From: a virus
Reading direction: 5' to 3' (one strand)
Length of the DNA stretch: 63,505 nt
IMG/VR virus record: IMGVR_UViG_3300036770_002242
Coordinates: 1 to 63,505 of that record
Shown piece after piece: positions 1 to 9,727 of the stretch; position 1 is the first letter of the stretch, and every line of letters starts with the position of its first letter. A model generated the notes under the pieces. That model had not been told where the DNA came from, did no database searches, and saw only the letters and a program-made list of their open reading frames with translations. The position numbers and the translations under genes are program-made.

Positions 1-14
1 GAGCTGACGGCCAT
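1..14 (-). CDS. 5' end of the next minus-strand gene (partial)
   Basis: The helicase stop TGA overlaps an ATG in the arrangement TGATG (ATG at positions 14-12), the stop/start coupling used throughout this operon. Only Met-Ala-Val-Ser lies in the window, so no function can be given. Confidence 0.4.
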
Positions 15-1246
15 CATACGGATAATGAAGATCCATATTCCTCAAACCTTCCCTCTTCCCAATCCCAGAGTAGCTCTACTTCCGCAGGGCCACAGTTGCG
101 ACTTGCAACAATTTTTAACAATCTAGAAGTGTCATCTGTTTCGTCTTGCCGCTGTAATCCAAATATAACGTCTGAGTCTTGGAAGAAAGATGATGAGTAA
201 CCAATGGAATCTGCAGTTACCTGTCCTCTACGCATCTTGTGAGTCAGCACCTGAGTAGTAATAACTATTGGCTTCTCATGCTGTTGTGCGAGGCGCTTCA
301 TAGACCTGCTTATATTTGTAAGAGCTAGAGGAGTAGTCATCTCCCCTGTCATCTCATCTACCATCAAGTAAACGCCGTCAACAAAAATAATATCGGGCTG
401 AAGCTTTTCTATCTTTAAAGATAAAGTGCTTATGGTCTGAGCTGACACGGACTCGGTTAGGAAGAAGTTGTGCATGTTCTCCATCTTCTCCAAGGTCCGC
501 TTGTATCGTATTTCTTCTTCAGGCTTAAGTGCCCCACGCATTAAACGACCACTGGAGATGTGAGCACGCATCGCATCATGACGACGTTGTTGCTCTATGT
601 TGCTCATCTCAAAAGATTGGAACATAGGAACAAACCCGTCTTCGTGTACGTTTACTGCCATTTGCATAGCCAGAACTGATTTACCAGTCTTGGGTGGAGC
701 AATAATTGTGATGAGCTGTCCTGGCTGTAAACCAGCAGTAGCAAAGTCCATAACCTGAAAACCGGTAGCCATTCCAAGTAAACCGTTAGGCCTGGTCTTT
801 ACATTAAGGTACTCATCAAATCTTTTTAAAGGATCTCTTGTAAGGTTTATATCAGTTACTTGAGATACGCCTTCTTCAGTTAACTTTGCAACACCAGCAC
901 CCATAAGAGTGAGAGCTTCGTGATGGTCTCCAGAAGAAATAGCGTCTGCAGCTAACTGAACTACTTCTATAGTCTTCTGACGTTTTCTATATTCAATTAA
1001 CTGATCTAGAAGATATAAAGAACTATCTTGTACATCTAAAAGCCTGTATGTTGGGAAGTTATCTTTTACTGTTACCGCGGTAGGTACTTCGCTGTACTTC
1101 TTCCAATGATCGTGTATGAATCTCCATACAGCTCGGTTATCGTCTACATAAAACCAATCGTCGCGGATACCGCGCTCTAGCAATGGCGCGATGTCTCTAT
1201 CACGTATGGCTTTTGATATAAGCCGTACTTCGTTATCCGCTGCCAC
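14..1246 (-). CDS. DnaB-like replicative DNA helicase
   Basis: A 410-residue RecA-fold ATPase of the DnaB/gp41 replicative helicase type, expected to form the ring that unwinds DNA ahead of the phage fork. Residues 1-125 look like the alpha-helical DnaB N-terminal domain. The Walker A motif APPKTGKS lies at about 184-191 and the hydrophobic strand ending in Asp290 (IIFVDG) is Walker B. The start is GTG, overlapping the upstream stop as TAGTG. It sits in one operon with a DnaC-like loader and an initiator-like protein, which supports a replication role. RecA/DnaB-superfamily membership is firm; the exact helicase role rests on motif order and context. Confidence 0.85.
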   Translation of the reverse strand: MAADNEVRLISKAIRDRDIAPLLERGIRDDWFYVDDNRAVWRFIHDHWKKYSEVPTAVTVKDNFPTYRLLDVQDSSLYLLDQLIEYRKRQKTIEVVQLAADAISSGDHHEALTLMGAGVAKLTEEGVSQVTDINLTRDPLKRFDEYLNVKTRPNGLLGMATGFQVMDFATAGLQPGQLITIIAPPKTGKSVLAMQMAVNVHEDGFVPMFQSFEMSNIEQQRRHDAMRAHISSGRLMRGALKPEEEIRYKRTLEKMENMHNFFLTESVSAQTISTLSLKIEKLQPDIIFVDGVYLMVDEMTGEMTTPLALTNISRSMKRLAQQHEKPIVITTQVLTHKMRRGQVTADSIGYSSSFFQDSDVIFGLQRQDETDDTSRLLKIVASRNCGPAEVELLWDWEEGRFEEYGSSLSV

Positions 1247-1653
1247 TAAATGCTCCTACCGATATCTATAAATCTGCTGCCGTATCTTAGACCCCTGTCA
1301 GGCAAATCCACAACTCCCATTAGCTCTGGCCTATAAGGAAGCTCACGAACCAGGTCTGACACAGACTGATAACAAACGTAGTAATTAAAAGGGTTGGTGC
1401 CTAAATTGTCAAGATCGTCTTGAATCTCTTTCATTTCTTTTTTTGTATATCCAAAACCAACCAACTCAAGGACGTAGTTGTACCTATTTGCGTATCTCCA
1501 AAATAAAGACAGAGCCTGACGGTTGTAAGTAATCTCTTCTTCAAAAACAGGGATACCAAATACTCGCTTAACGTTAGGCTTTTTATCTATTATGCAATCT
1601 AAAGTAACCGCAACTCTTAGCGGAACTTCGTTTGAGATATCCCCCCCTTTCAA
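1246..1653 (-). CDS. Hypothetical protein in replication operon, weakly HAD-like
   Basis: A 135-residue protein between the helicase and the SWIM protein. The N-terminal strand 'VAVTLDCII', followed by 'FGIPVFEE', and a C-terminal 'GVVDLPDRGLRYGSRFIDIGR' section recall the ends of HAD-fold phosphatases, but the classical DxD motif is absent, so this is only a suggestion. The best start is a TTG three bases after the upstream stop, with GAGG about ten bases before it. Function unknown. Confidence 0.6.
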   Translation of the reverse strand: MKGGDISNEVPLRVAVTLDCIIDKKPNVKRVFGIPVFEEEITYNRQALSLFWRYANRYNYVLELVGFGYTKKEMKEIQDDLDNLGTNPFNYYVCYQSVSDLVRELPYRPELMGVVDLPDRGLRYGSRFIDIGRSI

Positions 1654-1655
1654 GA

Positions 1656-1922
1656 TTAAATAACCTCTATCTTTCCGTACTTCATAAGTAAATTTCTAAA
1701 TTCATCATCAGATTCTTTTGCTTTTTTTATTGCAGAATCTGGAGTTGCCTTGTCTACCTGTATTGGGAAAACGCCATTAGCTAAACTCGTCTCGCACCAA
1801 GTTACGTGTTTGCACTTTTTACGTTGCTTAAAACCCTCACAAGTGCATGAAAGATTTGCCGCCGTATCAGTTAAAACTTCTTCTACTCCTGTAAGACCTA
1901 AAAAGAACTGAATGGTTTTCAT
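1656..1922 (-). CDS. Small SWIM-type zinc-binding protein
   Basis: An 88-residue protein with one clear SWIM zinc-finger signature, C-T-C-x8-C-K-H, at about residues 26-39 (CTCEGFKQRKKCKH). SWIM modules are small zinc-chelating units found in DNA-associated and recombination-related proteins. The position between loader and helicase fits a DNA or protein-binding accessory role, but no partner can be named. Its ATG overlaps the loader stop as ATGA. Confidence 0.7.
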   Translation of the reverse strand: MKTIQFFLGLTGVEEVLTDTAANLSCTCEGFKQRKKCKHVTWCETSLANGVFPIQVDKATPDSAIKKAKESDDEFRNLLMKYGKIEVI

Positions 1923-2608
1923 AGTTTTCTTCTATCCCCTTCCTTGGAAGTAATAACATATGGGAAAAAAGCTTCGTGTGCAAAACTTGCCATAGGACTG
2001 CCGTATACGTCTGCCCATTGTTGTAACGGAATGTTTGTTGTGATAATGGTAGGTAGTCCAGCATTAAACCTAGAACGCAATAGAGCGTCAAAAGTATTCT
2101 CAGACCAACCCGATACATTTCGGTATTCCTTGCCGAGATCATCGAGGATCAGAATCTTTACGTTTAAGTGATCCGGGTTATCCCCGTAAATGCCGTCTAC
2201 CAGGGTGGCTTCTAGATCGTCTGAGTCTGGCTCCCATTGACGCTTCTGAAGCCTTAGGAACCTTGGATAGTCTGTAAAGTACGCTGGACGGGCTGGGGAC
2301 CTTTCAAGAGACCCTAGGACCTCTCTAGGAATGCCCCGTAGAAGCTCCTGGAGGGCCGTAGAGGCCAGAGTAGTCTTCCCGTGACCTGGATTACCGATCA
2401 GAAGCAGACCCATACCGCAGGTGGGCTCCCCAACGGCTTTTATGACCTTGCCGGAATTGACCAGATCTATCCACTTCTTGACCCCGTCTACAACATTGCC
2501 TTCATAAGGCCGGAGGTCAGAAAGCTCCAACCCAACGGTTTTCATTGGGAGACTAGCCTTGTTGATGTAGGAGCGAATGCTAGGAGCTATAGTATTTAAA
2601 CTATACAT
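1919..2608 (-). CDS. DnaC/IstB-like AAA+ helicase loader
   Basis: A 229-residue AAA+ ATPase. Walker A is GNPGHGKT (72-79), Walker B is ILILDDLG (D156-D157), and PTIITTN near 190 looks like sensor I with Asn. This order matches DnaC/DnaI-type loaders, which place the DnaB ring on origin DNA. It lies directly upstream of the helicase gene and downstream of a winged-helix protein, the usual initiator-loader-helicase set. Its start ATG overlaps the next gene's stop as ATGA. Confidence 0.85.
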   Translation of the reverse strand: MYSLNTIAPSIRSYINKASLPMKTVGLELSDLRPYEGNVVDGVKKWIDLVNSGKVIKAVGEPTCGMGLLLIGNPGHGKTTLASTALQELLRGIPREVLGSLERSPARPAYFTDYPRFLRLQKRQWEPDSDDLEATLVDGIYGDNPDHLNVKILILDDLGKEYRNVSGWSENTFDALLRSRFNAGLPTIITTNIPLQQWADVYGSPMASFAHEAFFPYVITSKEGDRRKL

Positions 2609-3525
2609 CAGTTGCCACCAAGAAGTTTAAGCATCTTTTCTTGATGAGCCGCAAAGTCATCATCTACATACTCCTTCACCTCAGGTTGGATTACCTTACC
2701 GTGAACCGTAGGGTAGAACTGAAAGAATCTTCTGTAAAGTGGATGGCCAACTCCAGCGTCGCTGTAAAGTCTAGGATCGCTAAAGAACATCCGCATAGCT
2801 TTTAGTATTGCCACACGTGGAGTTCCTTTGCCAACAAGATCATTAATCCAAGTAGCAAGATATTTGCCGTTAACCTGACTAGGTACGCCGGGAGCGTGTT
2901 CTTTAACCAAATCATAAAACTCGCCAATGAGGTCTTTGGTATCCCAGAGATCTTCCGGCTTTTCGTATCGGCGCATCACGGCAGGTGTTGACTCAATCGT
3001 AGTCTTCTTGTACTTAGCGTTTCGTTTAGCGATCTTGTCTTCGACTTTGCCCACAGATCCTACTTCGTAGTCCGTGTCTAGTTCTCGCTTCTTTTTTGGC
3101 TGAGGTTCATCTATTGGCCAGGGCATAATCTCCTCTCTTGGCGCGTCAGCGCCTAGATTAGAAATACGTAGTATTTCTAATCTATTACTGCTATCTAGCT
3201 TACTAGTAGTGCCTGGTTCACCGACGGTCGGGATTCCAGGCATCGGTTGATAATTCCAGTTGAACAGGTCTAAGTAGTGCTGACCCATAGGTGTAAACCG
3301 TAGAGTTGTTACCCAACGGCCTCCTGCAACTTGTTCTTTGAATGCTTTGATGTACCCTGTACGCTTCAGCTCTGAGGCTGCAGCTCGTATGGCATCTCTG
3401 CCTTCGTTCATGTAATTAGATTCAATAACTTCTTCTGTAGACATGGGTCTGCCCACGGTTGCGTAAACCATCCATAGGGCACGAGCCATACCAGAAAGAT
3501 ATGGGTTTAGATTAGGTGCTTGCAT
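2608..3525 (-). CDS. Winged-helix replication initiator-like protein
   Basis: A 305-residue protein. Residues 10-80 form a likely winged helix-turn-helix (pattern 'STEEVIES...AIRAAASELKRTGYI' then a basic wing and 'GQHYLDLF'). A Lys/Arg-rich linker (about 145-180) leads to a C-terminal helical domain that could contact the loader. First gene of the replication operon as transcribed here. Origin binding is inferred from architecture and neighbours. Confidence 0.6.
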   Translation of the reverse strand: MQAPNLNPYLSGMARALWMVYATVGRPMSTEEVIESNYMNEGRDAIRAAASELKRTGYIKAFKEQVAGGRWVTTLRFTPMGQHYLDLFNWNYQPMPGIPTVGEPGTTSKLDSSNRLEILRISNLGADAPREEIMPWPIDEPQPKKKRELDTDYEVGSVGKVEDKIAKRNAKYKKTTIESTPAVMRRYEKPEDLWDTKDLIGEFYDLVKEHAPGVPSQVNGKYLATWINDLVGKGTPRVAILKAMRMFFSDPRLYSDAGVGHPLYRRFFQFYPTVHGKVIQPEVKEYVDDDFAAHQEKMLKLLGGN

Positions 3526-3545
3526 TTTCCCTCCTTAAGCAGATC

Positions 3546-3821
3546 TTATAGTCGATCGATCCTATTCGGCAAGCCACGCATTTGTCTTACCGACACTCCG
3601 GTAAAAGCTTGCTCTACTGCTAGGGATAATGTCAAACCGACAAACGTTGTGGCTAGAGCGTAGACAACCAAGGTATAGTCATGAACTCCTAGAATGAAAG
3701 GGAAGATCATTCCACCGAGTAAAGCTACTAAGCCTCGCCACTTTCCAATAGGCAAAATTAAGCCTTCTATGGCGGTAAGAATTGAAGCAGTGGCTAGAGC
3801 AGAAAGTACCAGAGTTGTCAT
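3546..3821 (-). CDS. Small three-helix membrane protein
   Basis: A 91-residue, very hydrophobic protein with about three transmembrane segments (2-20, 27-45, 48-75) and a short basic C-terminus. The size and topology would suit a class I-like holin, but it lies between the replication operon and a tail gene, not near the lysins at 51-53 kb. It is left as a membrane protein of unknown function. Confidence 0.6.
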   Translation of the reverse strand: MTTLVLSALATASILTAIEGLILPIGKWRGLVALLGGMIFPFILGVHDYTLVVYALATTFVGLTLSLAVEQAFTGVSVRQMRGLPNRIDRL

Positions 3822-3830
3822 GCTTCGACT

Positions 3831-6800
3831 TTACTCTCTGAAAACTACCCTGTCAACATGGAAGGTATGCCCCGGCTCTGGAGTGTCTACGTCAGCTGTT
3901 ATACGAACCTCAGCATAAGATGCGCCAATTGTCTCTGCGTTAGTCGCAAAGGTCGCTATATATGCCCAGCGATCATTTCGGCGTAACTCAATAGTTGAGG
4001 TCTTAATTAGAATCAGAACATCAAACTCGTCATAGAAGTTTACTGTTATAGTGTAGTCTCCAAAAGCGTCCACGTTTTCTGGACGTATAGCTGCTGAAGC
4101 ATAGTAACCTCTTTGGCTTTTAACAGAAATATCACCTGAGGTTATACCAAAAGTAGAGCTTGCGGTTGCGTTTACCCTACAAAACGCAGTTCCGTGTGTG
4201 GAAGTTTCATCAAATAAGGTACCTCGAGGAATAGATCTTGTTAAGTTCGCTGATATTCCCGCCCAAGATCCTAAATCGTTTTCAAAAGACGCAGAGGGTA
4301 TTAACGAATCTTCTAGCTCTGGGAATGAAAGAGTACTCTTACCTGGAACAATTGCCCAGGTACTTCCATTAGGCATGACTCTAGATAGAGTTGTGTATAG
4401 ACGGGCGTATTTATCTGCGTATGTTGTCCAGTAAAGACTTTTTCCACCATTTCTACTCTCGTACTTCATAGCGTACATGTTTACAGAAGGGTTAAGTAGA
4501 TTAGGTCTTGTAATGGTTTCTGGAGATGCTGGATCTGTAAACTTGCTAGGTATTCTTCCAAACTCAGCCTGTACTCCATCAAAATAAAACACAGCTGCTG
4601 CTCCATTACCTGTAGATAAAGATATGGATAGAGTAAACGACGTCTCTCCCGCAGGCAAAATTCTTTTAGTGTGTATTCTTGTCCATTCGTCTTTATTAGC
4701 TTCAGTTACTATGAAATTTCCTGCGGCCTGTCCTGTAGTGCTGATGGAGTAGGTTCCCGCCTTATTTCTTACATAGGCTGAAACTACTACATCTTCTCCA
4801 CCTATTGCCGCATATGGCAAATATACGGTAGTAGACACTTCTCCACCGCCAGCTTTACTTATCTTGCCCTGTTTATTTCCAAATAAAGCTGGAACTTCAG
4901 AAACAGAAGTAAGCGTAGATCCAGAACCTGCTGTCCAACCAGTTGTTGTTTCTAAAGAGGGAGTAGGTACGTAATTTAAAACACTCTTAGTTTCCCAACG
5001 GCAGTCTTCTATGTCAAAAAAAGTCTCTGTTATAGGAGATATAGGTGTAGGAGCACCGTCTCCGCAGAAAAATGCATCTAGTTCTGAGTTTTGTTGAAAT
5101 AACGCAGAATCAAAATAAAAGGTGTCGTTTATGTCTGCAGTGTCTATATACACGGACACTTTTGCAATAGGTTTACCAGAATCTTGAGAGAACACTGGAG
5201 ATATAGAGCTTACAGATATTCTTTGAGCAATTGAGTCTATTTCTGCAGGCGCAGAGTCTACGATATATGGTGTTTGAGCGTAGTATTGCCCGTCTTCATC
5301 TGAAAGGATTGTAGTCTGTTCATCAATGCTTTGTGGCACAGAGTACTCAATTCTTGCAATAGCATTATGGGCAGACCCACTAACGTAAATACTAAATGTA
5401 TAGCTTTTGCCTGGATCTACGGGGATCCAATCGGATACTAAAGCTACTCTGTCTTGATCAGTTGTAGCAGTAAGTTTAACTACGCAGTCTCCGTATACTA
5501 CGGAAGTAGCTGGGGCATTAAAGTCTTGACTTATGGTTGAGTTAAGAGAATACCAACCACCCAATCCTCCTTCAAAAGTAGGGTTAGGTATTAGGTTTTC
5601 AGATTCTCCAGAAACAACTACCTGAACGAGTCTTGCGTCTTGATACTCTAAGCTGTATTGAGCCTCTGCAAATTGAAGCATATCTAGATAGAACTCTACT
5701 TGATTGTCTATAGGAGTTAGCAATATATTTAAAGTTGCGTAAGCAGCATCTTCTGGAGCTATTTTTCCATTACGCCCAGCAACAGACCCCGAATTAAATT
5801 CTTGCCACGTAGTGCTAACCTGTAACGCAGAGCTGTATGTTTCAGAGGATATTAGCGTTCCAGACCCATCATGCCAGTTAATTCTTGCCTGTACTGAACC
5901 TACTTTGTTAGATACCGCACATCTTGTCCAACCAGTGAATAAATATCTTTTTCCTGGAGTTACAGGTATCCCATAAAGCACAGGATTGCTTTCACCTAAA
6001 CTGAGGGTTTCTGGAGAGTTGTGACCATGAGCTCTAGCAAATGCGTTTCCTCTAGGAGGAAATAAAAGATCGTACAGGCCTGGAGATGGGGCCGTTACCG
6101 CTACTCCTAGTTCTGATAAAGAGTTTGCAAAAGTGTGTCTATCAAAATCTCCAACGTCAGCTGTCCACCTACCAGTAGATTCTTCAAAAGAAGAATCGTT
6201 ATAATCCAGCATCAAGTTGTGCCCAGTTACTACTTCGTTAGTCCAGTGAGTCAAAGCAGTTGTATAAGATTTTACTCCCGAAGGGGTTCCCTTTAAGCTA
6301 TTAATAATGTTTCCAGAGCCGTATAAAGCTCTGTGATATAGATCGCCAAGAGCAGGCTCATAGCTAAAACCAAGGTCTGTTATTTTATTTTTTAATATAG
6401 CAGATGGAAGATACTGATAGTTTGAGCTTTTATACAGAAGTTCAGCCTCTGTTCTAAACTTATCGTATTCAAATGCATAAGCTGATAGTGTGTTATACAG
6501 GTCGGAATCTTCTGGCTCACCGGTAGCATCTCCTGGTTCGTTAAGCCAAGATCTAGGAATCCACTTGCTTATCTTATTTAAAGTATCAGTTTGACTTATT
6601 AAGACAGCTCTAGCGCTTCCGCAATTAATCCAACGAATTCCGTTAAAGATCCAAAAAGAATAGGTTACTTCTGACCCCTCACTTATGGTGTCAAAATCAA
6701 TCTTAGACAGACGATAGTTAGTAATAAGATCGCCGTCTACCAAAACACCGTCGTATGGGTTGTTAGGGGCACCTGCGTAGCTCTTAATCAATTTCCAATG

Positions 6801-7199
6801 AGTGGGGCGACCAACTGTTGCAGAGCCTACCGGATCTATTGTGGTCAGCGGGATATCTGCGTTTGACTTAGTATATGTAAAAGTAGTGGGTGAGAGGATA
6901 GAGCTAATTGTATAGTTTCCGTTTGTAGCCTCTAAAGTTCCGCTTATGTTTACTGGAAGGTTCTCAATAAAATTGTGAGCAGACGCAGTGGTTACGGTAA
7001 CAACGTTATCTTCTAACACAATAGAAACAACCTGGGCAATAATGTAGTCAGCAGGGTCGCTGGTTACAGAACCCCAAACTATAGAAACTGTTTGATAGTC
7101 ATAGGACCAGGCTCTTAAATTTACGTTGTTATAGACACGGGTGTTTTCTATTTCACCGTATTTGGGTAAGCCGTATGGAGCAAACGAATACTTAGCCAT
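3831..7199 (-). CDS. Large baseplate/fibre protein: gpI-like N-terminus plus carbohydrate-binding-like domains
   Basis: A 1122-residue structural protein. Residues about 200-320 (a segment with 'YNTLSAYAFEYDKFRTEAELLY', then 'LGDLYHRALYGSGNII') resemble P2 gpI/tail protein I, the baseplate wedge partner of J. An earlier stretch ('VVTVTTASAHNF...TFTYTKSNADIPLT') is a small beta module repeated in the 36-39 kb fibre. The C-terminal two thirds repeat a jelly-roll pattern ending in 'TFHVDRVVF' or 'FYLDMLQF', typical of CBM4/9-like carbohydrate-binding domains. It is therefore probably a wedge protein fused to receptor-binding domains. It follows J, gp25 and a small tail protein, as gpI does in P2. 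Confidence 0.65.
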   Translation of the reverse strand: MAKYSFAPYGLPKYGEIENTRVYNNVNLRAWSYDYQTVSIVWGSVTSDPADYIIAQVVSIVLEDNVVTVTTASAHNFIENLPVNISGTLEATNGNYTISSILSPTTFTYTKSNADIPLTTIDPVGSATVGRPTHWKLIKSYAGAPNNPYDGVLVDGDLITNYRLSKIDFDTISEGSEVTYSFWIFNGIRWINCGSARAVLISQTDTLNKISKWIPRSWLNEPGDATGEPEDSDLYNTLSAYAFEYDKFRTEAELLYKSSNYQYLPSAILKNKITDLGFSYEPALGDLYHRALYGSGNIINSLKGTPSGVKSYTTALTHWTNEVVTGHNLMLDYNDSSFEESTGRWTADVGDFDRHTFANSLSELGVAVTAPSPGLYDLLFPPRGNAFARAHGHNSPETLSLGESNPVLYGIPVTPGKRYLFTGWTRCAVSNKVGSVQARINWHDGSGTLISSETYSSALQVSTTWQEFNSGSVAGRNGKIAPEDAAYATLNILLTPIDNQVEFYLDMLQFAEAQYSLEYQDARLVQVVVSGESENLIPNPTFEGGLGGWYSLNSTISQDFNAPATSVVYGDCVVKLTATTDQDRVALVSDWIPVDPGKSYTFSIYVSGSAHNAIARIEYSVPQSIDEQTTILSDEDGQYYAQTPYIVDSAPAEIDSIAQRISVSSISPVFSQDSGKPIAKVSVYIDTADINDTFYFDSALFQQNSELDAFFCGDGAPTPISPITETFFDIEDCRWETKSVLNYVPTPSLETTTGWTAGSGSTLTSVSEVPALFGNKQGKISKAGGGEVSTTVYLPYAAIGGEDVVVSAYVRNKAGTYSISTTGQAAGNFIVTEANKDEWTRIHTKRILPAGETSFTLSISLSTGNGAAAVFYFDGVQAEFGRIPSKFTDPASPETITRPNLLNPSVNMYAMKYESRNGGKSLYWTTYADKYARLYTTLSRVMPNGSTWAIVPGKSTLSFPELEDSLIPSASFENDLGSWAGISANLTRSIPRGTLFDETSTHGTAFCRVNATASSTFGITSGDISVKSQRGYYASAAIRPENVDAFGDYTITVNFYDEFDVLILIKTSTIELRRNDRWAYIATFATNAETIGASYAEVRITADVDTPEPGHTFHVDRVVFRE

Positions 7200-7739
7200 T
7201 TACATCCCTGCAAGTAAAAACGGATCAAACCTTACCGCTTCAGCCTGAGCTAGTGCGGTGTTCGCTGTGTTATTTAGTGTGTTGTATTCAGTACTGCCTA
7301 CGTATAATACATTTGCCGCGTTCACTTTTGGTATGCCTGCGCTGTTTATATTAAAACCCAAAGTGTTATCAGAAGCCCTGGCTTCAAAAATATTAGAAGT
7401 TCCAGAAATAGTTTTAATGACTAAGCCGACAGTTCCAGCTGTAGGTTGGATAGCGTCGCCGGCTTTTTTAACGTATGGGCTATTGATACCAGTTCCGCTA
7501 ACTAATCCAGCTTCAATATTATTGATGCGCTGATCTAAGCTTGTCCACTCAGTAGTGGTAGAGAACGTGCCGGTATAGGTAGAGGTTAGCGGGTTTCCTC
7601 CTAGAGCTGTAGCTCCAAGAACTATTTCTAGAGCACGTACTTCGTCCTGGATGGCGTTTACGTGGTCGGCAAGTACGGTATCTACAAGGTCAACCTTGTT
7701 CGTAAATGTACGAATACTTGAGGGATATGATGCTGGCAT
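7200..7739 (-). CDS. Minor tail or short fibre protein
   Basis: A 179-residue protein with an N-terminal 'VLADHVNAIQDEVRALEIVLG' helix and a beta-rich, Thr/Ser/Gly-rich remainder ('LYVGSTEYN', 'GLVIKT'). This helix pattern recurs at the start of many phage minor tail proteins. It sits between the gpI-like fibre and baseplate J, which supports a virion location. Exact role unknown. Confidence 0.55.
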   Translation of the reverse strand: MPASYPSSIRTFTNKVDLVDTVLADHVNAIQDEVRALEIVLGATALGGNPLTSTYTGTFSTTTEWTSLDQRINNIEAGLVSGTGINSPYVKKAGDAIQPTAGTVGLVIKTISGTSNIFEARASDNTLGFNINSAGIPKVNAANVLYVGSTEYNTLNNTANTALAQAEAVRFDPFLLAGM

Positions 7740-7772
7740 TTTAGATACCTCTTCCTAGTTTTTGGTATTTTC

Positions 7773-9320
7773 TCACGATAGTCCACCAGTTGTCGTGATA
7801 ATCAGGTTGTCCGGTAAAAGAAATGGGATTTGGCTAGCGGTTAGGGAAATATTGCCGGCAGAGGCACCGTTGTCCGTATTTAACTTTGTTACGGTTACTG
7901 ACTCTACACCTTCAATTCCAGCAGCTGTAGCTATTACTTTAGAGAAAGCTATAGATCTTGCAAAGGTGTTTTGTTCAAATGAAAAAAGCTGATTATCGTC
8001 TAAGAAAGCTTTGATAAGGTTTAGCTTAACAGTGTTGTTTCTGTAAGACGGGTTTACGGTTACTGATAGTGAAACGTATAAAGGCACATATGTAGGCGGT
8101 TGAGTAGTAATAGTTGTTCCAACAGGAACCTTGTCCTGCATATACAGACTTACATTAGAAGCAAGATCTGTCCAAGCTGTTGTTGGGTTTCCACTCTGGA
8201 TTCCTGGGGTACTAGTGCCGTCATTTTGAGGTTGGATGTAAAGAGTGATGGAGCTATAGACTGCCCCTACCGCGTTTACTTTTCCAATTTGAGGTACTTG
8301 TAGCGCTATGTACTTGTAATCATCTAGGGTTACTGCTCGACGTCTAGCAATAATTGCAGCTTTAATTTTATTTCTAAGCTGGGTGTTGTCATCTGCGTCT
8401 GCTCCACCAAATGCGGCTGCGGAGTTAGTAGCGGTTAAATATGAAATAGCTTCTGGGTCTATGTTTCCTGGAATGAACGTTACTTCAGATATAGCATTAG
8501 AAACTACGTTTCCTGCTTCTCCTACGCTTGTTTTGTACAGAGCGCTAATTAGCTGTCCCGTAGCAGGGATAGAACCATTAATTCCATCCCCAAATACAAT
8601 TGTTAAACTTCCATCTTCATTTTGAGACGTAGTAAATACTAGATCCGTTGGACTAGCGTTAGACAAGCTGTCTGTGTATGTCCATGGGGCAAATGCAGCT
8701 CCCTGGCCTACATACACTATTAGAGACGCATCTACTACGCCAATATCAGTAATCGTGAACTCTTGATTAGACTCTCCGCTAGAAGTTCCTAGGCTTGAAG
8801 GAAGTGGCTTATTATTGCTAGGATTGATAAGATCTGGGCGATCTGTATTTACTGTTTTACCTTCTTTTGCAGTCAAGGTTATTTCTTGATTTGGCTGAAG
8901 CTGAATTGCAGCTTGAGTAGTTTCAAAATAAACTTCTGTATACGGACCAAATAACAGCGGGGCCATAACTTGAGTACCAATAGGTATATCTATAGCCGCT
9001 GTGCTTATATTTTCAAAAGTTACAGATACTGTGGCTGGGGTAGGACCAGAGGGTTTGTAGCCATACAACTCAGCAAAATTTAATAGGGTAGATCTTTGAA
9101 CAGCGGTGTCAACAGTGGTTTCATTAGCTACTCTGTCCAGGTAATAGGACATTATGTCGCCCATATAAGCAAAAGCCTCTACAAGAACTCCACCCAAATC
9201 AGATGGATCAGACGCATCCCAGTCAAGCTGAGTACGTGCATTTATAAGATTTATAAGGTCATTTTTTAGTGCCGCAAAATCTCTAGAGGTATAGTCTATT
9301 TGTATTTCGTTAGCCATCAT
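7773..9320 (-). CDS. Baseplate J-like wedge protein
   Basis: A 515-residue protein of the P2 gpJ/T4 gp6 baseplate wedge family. Diagnostic parts are the start 'DYTSRDFAALKNDLINLI', the segment 'DPSDLGGVLVEAFAYMGD' near 40-57 and the central 'RRRAVTLDDYKYIALQVPQ' near 315-335. It forms the baseplate ring with the gp25-like protein encoded just upstream, and its ATG overlaps that gene's stop. The downstream gpI-like protein completes the canonical W-J-I order. Confidence 0.88.
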   Translation of the reverse strand: MMANEIQIDYTSRDFAALKNDLINLINARTQLDWDASDPSDLGGVLVEAFAYMGDIMSYYLDRVANETTVDTAVQRSTLLNFAELYGYKPSGPTPATVSVTFENISTAAIDIPIGTQVMAPLLFGPYTEVYFETTQAAIQLQPNQEITLTAKEGKTVNTDRPDLINPSNNKPLPSSLGTSSGESNQEFTITDIGVVDASLIVYVGQGAAFAPWTYTDSLSNASPTDLVFTTSQNEDGSLTIVFGDGINGSIPATGQLISALYKTSVGEAGNVVSNAISEVTFIPGNIDPEAISYLTATNSAAAFGGADADDNTQLRNKIKAAIIARRRAVTLDDYKYIALQVPQIGKVNAVGAVYSSITLYIQPQNDGTSTPGIQSGNPTTAWTDLASNVSLYMQDKVPVGTTITTQPPTYVPLYVSLSVTVNPSYRNNTVKLNLIKAFLDDNQLFSFEQNTFARSIAFSKVIATAAGIEGVESVTVTKLNTDNGASAGNISLTASQIPFLLPDNLIITTTGGLS

Positions 9321-9727
9321 AACTCCGTTGCTGAGATAGTTCCGTCTATATTAAAAATTGCCGTGCTTACTGAAAGAGTAGTTATAGTGCTATTAGGAAG
9401 TTTAACTAGGATCTCAACTTCTGCCGACCCACTTTCATCTGGCAAAGACACGTTTATTTCCTCTATAGATATTTCTGGTAGCCAAACATTCACGGCGCTT
9501 CTTACTGCTTGATTAATGGAAAACTCAAGTTGGTTATCATTTTCGTAAAGGGCTCTAAGAACGTCTGTACCATACTCAGGAAGCATGGGCCTTTGCCCCG
9601 GACTAGTGGATAACAAAGTTAGCAAACGATCTATGTAGATTTTTACTGGGTTTTCCGTACTATCTAAAACACCTAGTGGGCTAAGAGTAAAGGGATAGGA
9701 TATTGCGCTCACTGTACTCCAATCCAA
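9317..9727 (-). CDS. Baseplate wedge protein, gp25/gpW family
   Basis: A 136-residue protein. The section 'LLSTSPGQRPMLPEYGTD' around residues 36-53 is the conserved core of T4 gp25/P2 gpW, where the Glu-Tyr-Gly stretch contacts sheath and wedge. gp25 nucleates sheath polymerisation. It overlaps the spike gene by 19 nt upstream and the J gene downstream. Confidence 0.87.
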   Translation of the reverse strand: MDWSTVSAISYPFTLSPLGVLDSTENPVKIYIDRLLTLLSTSPGQRPMLPEYGTDVLRALYENDNQLEFSINQAVRSAVNVWLPEISIEEINVSLPDESGSAEVEILVKLPNSTITTLSVSTAIFNIDGTISATEL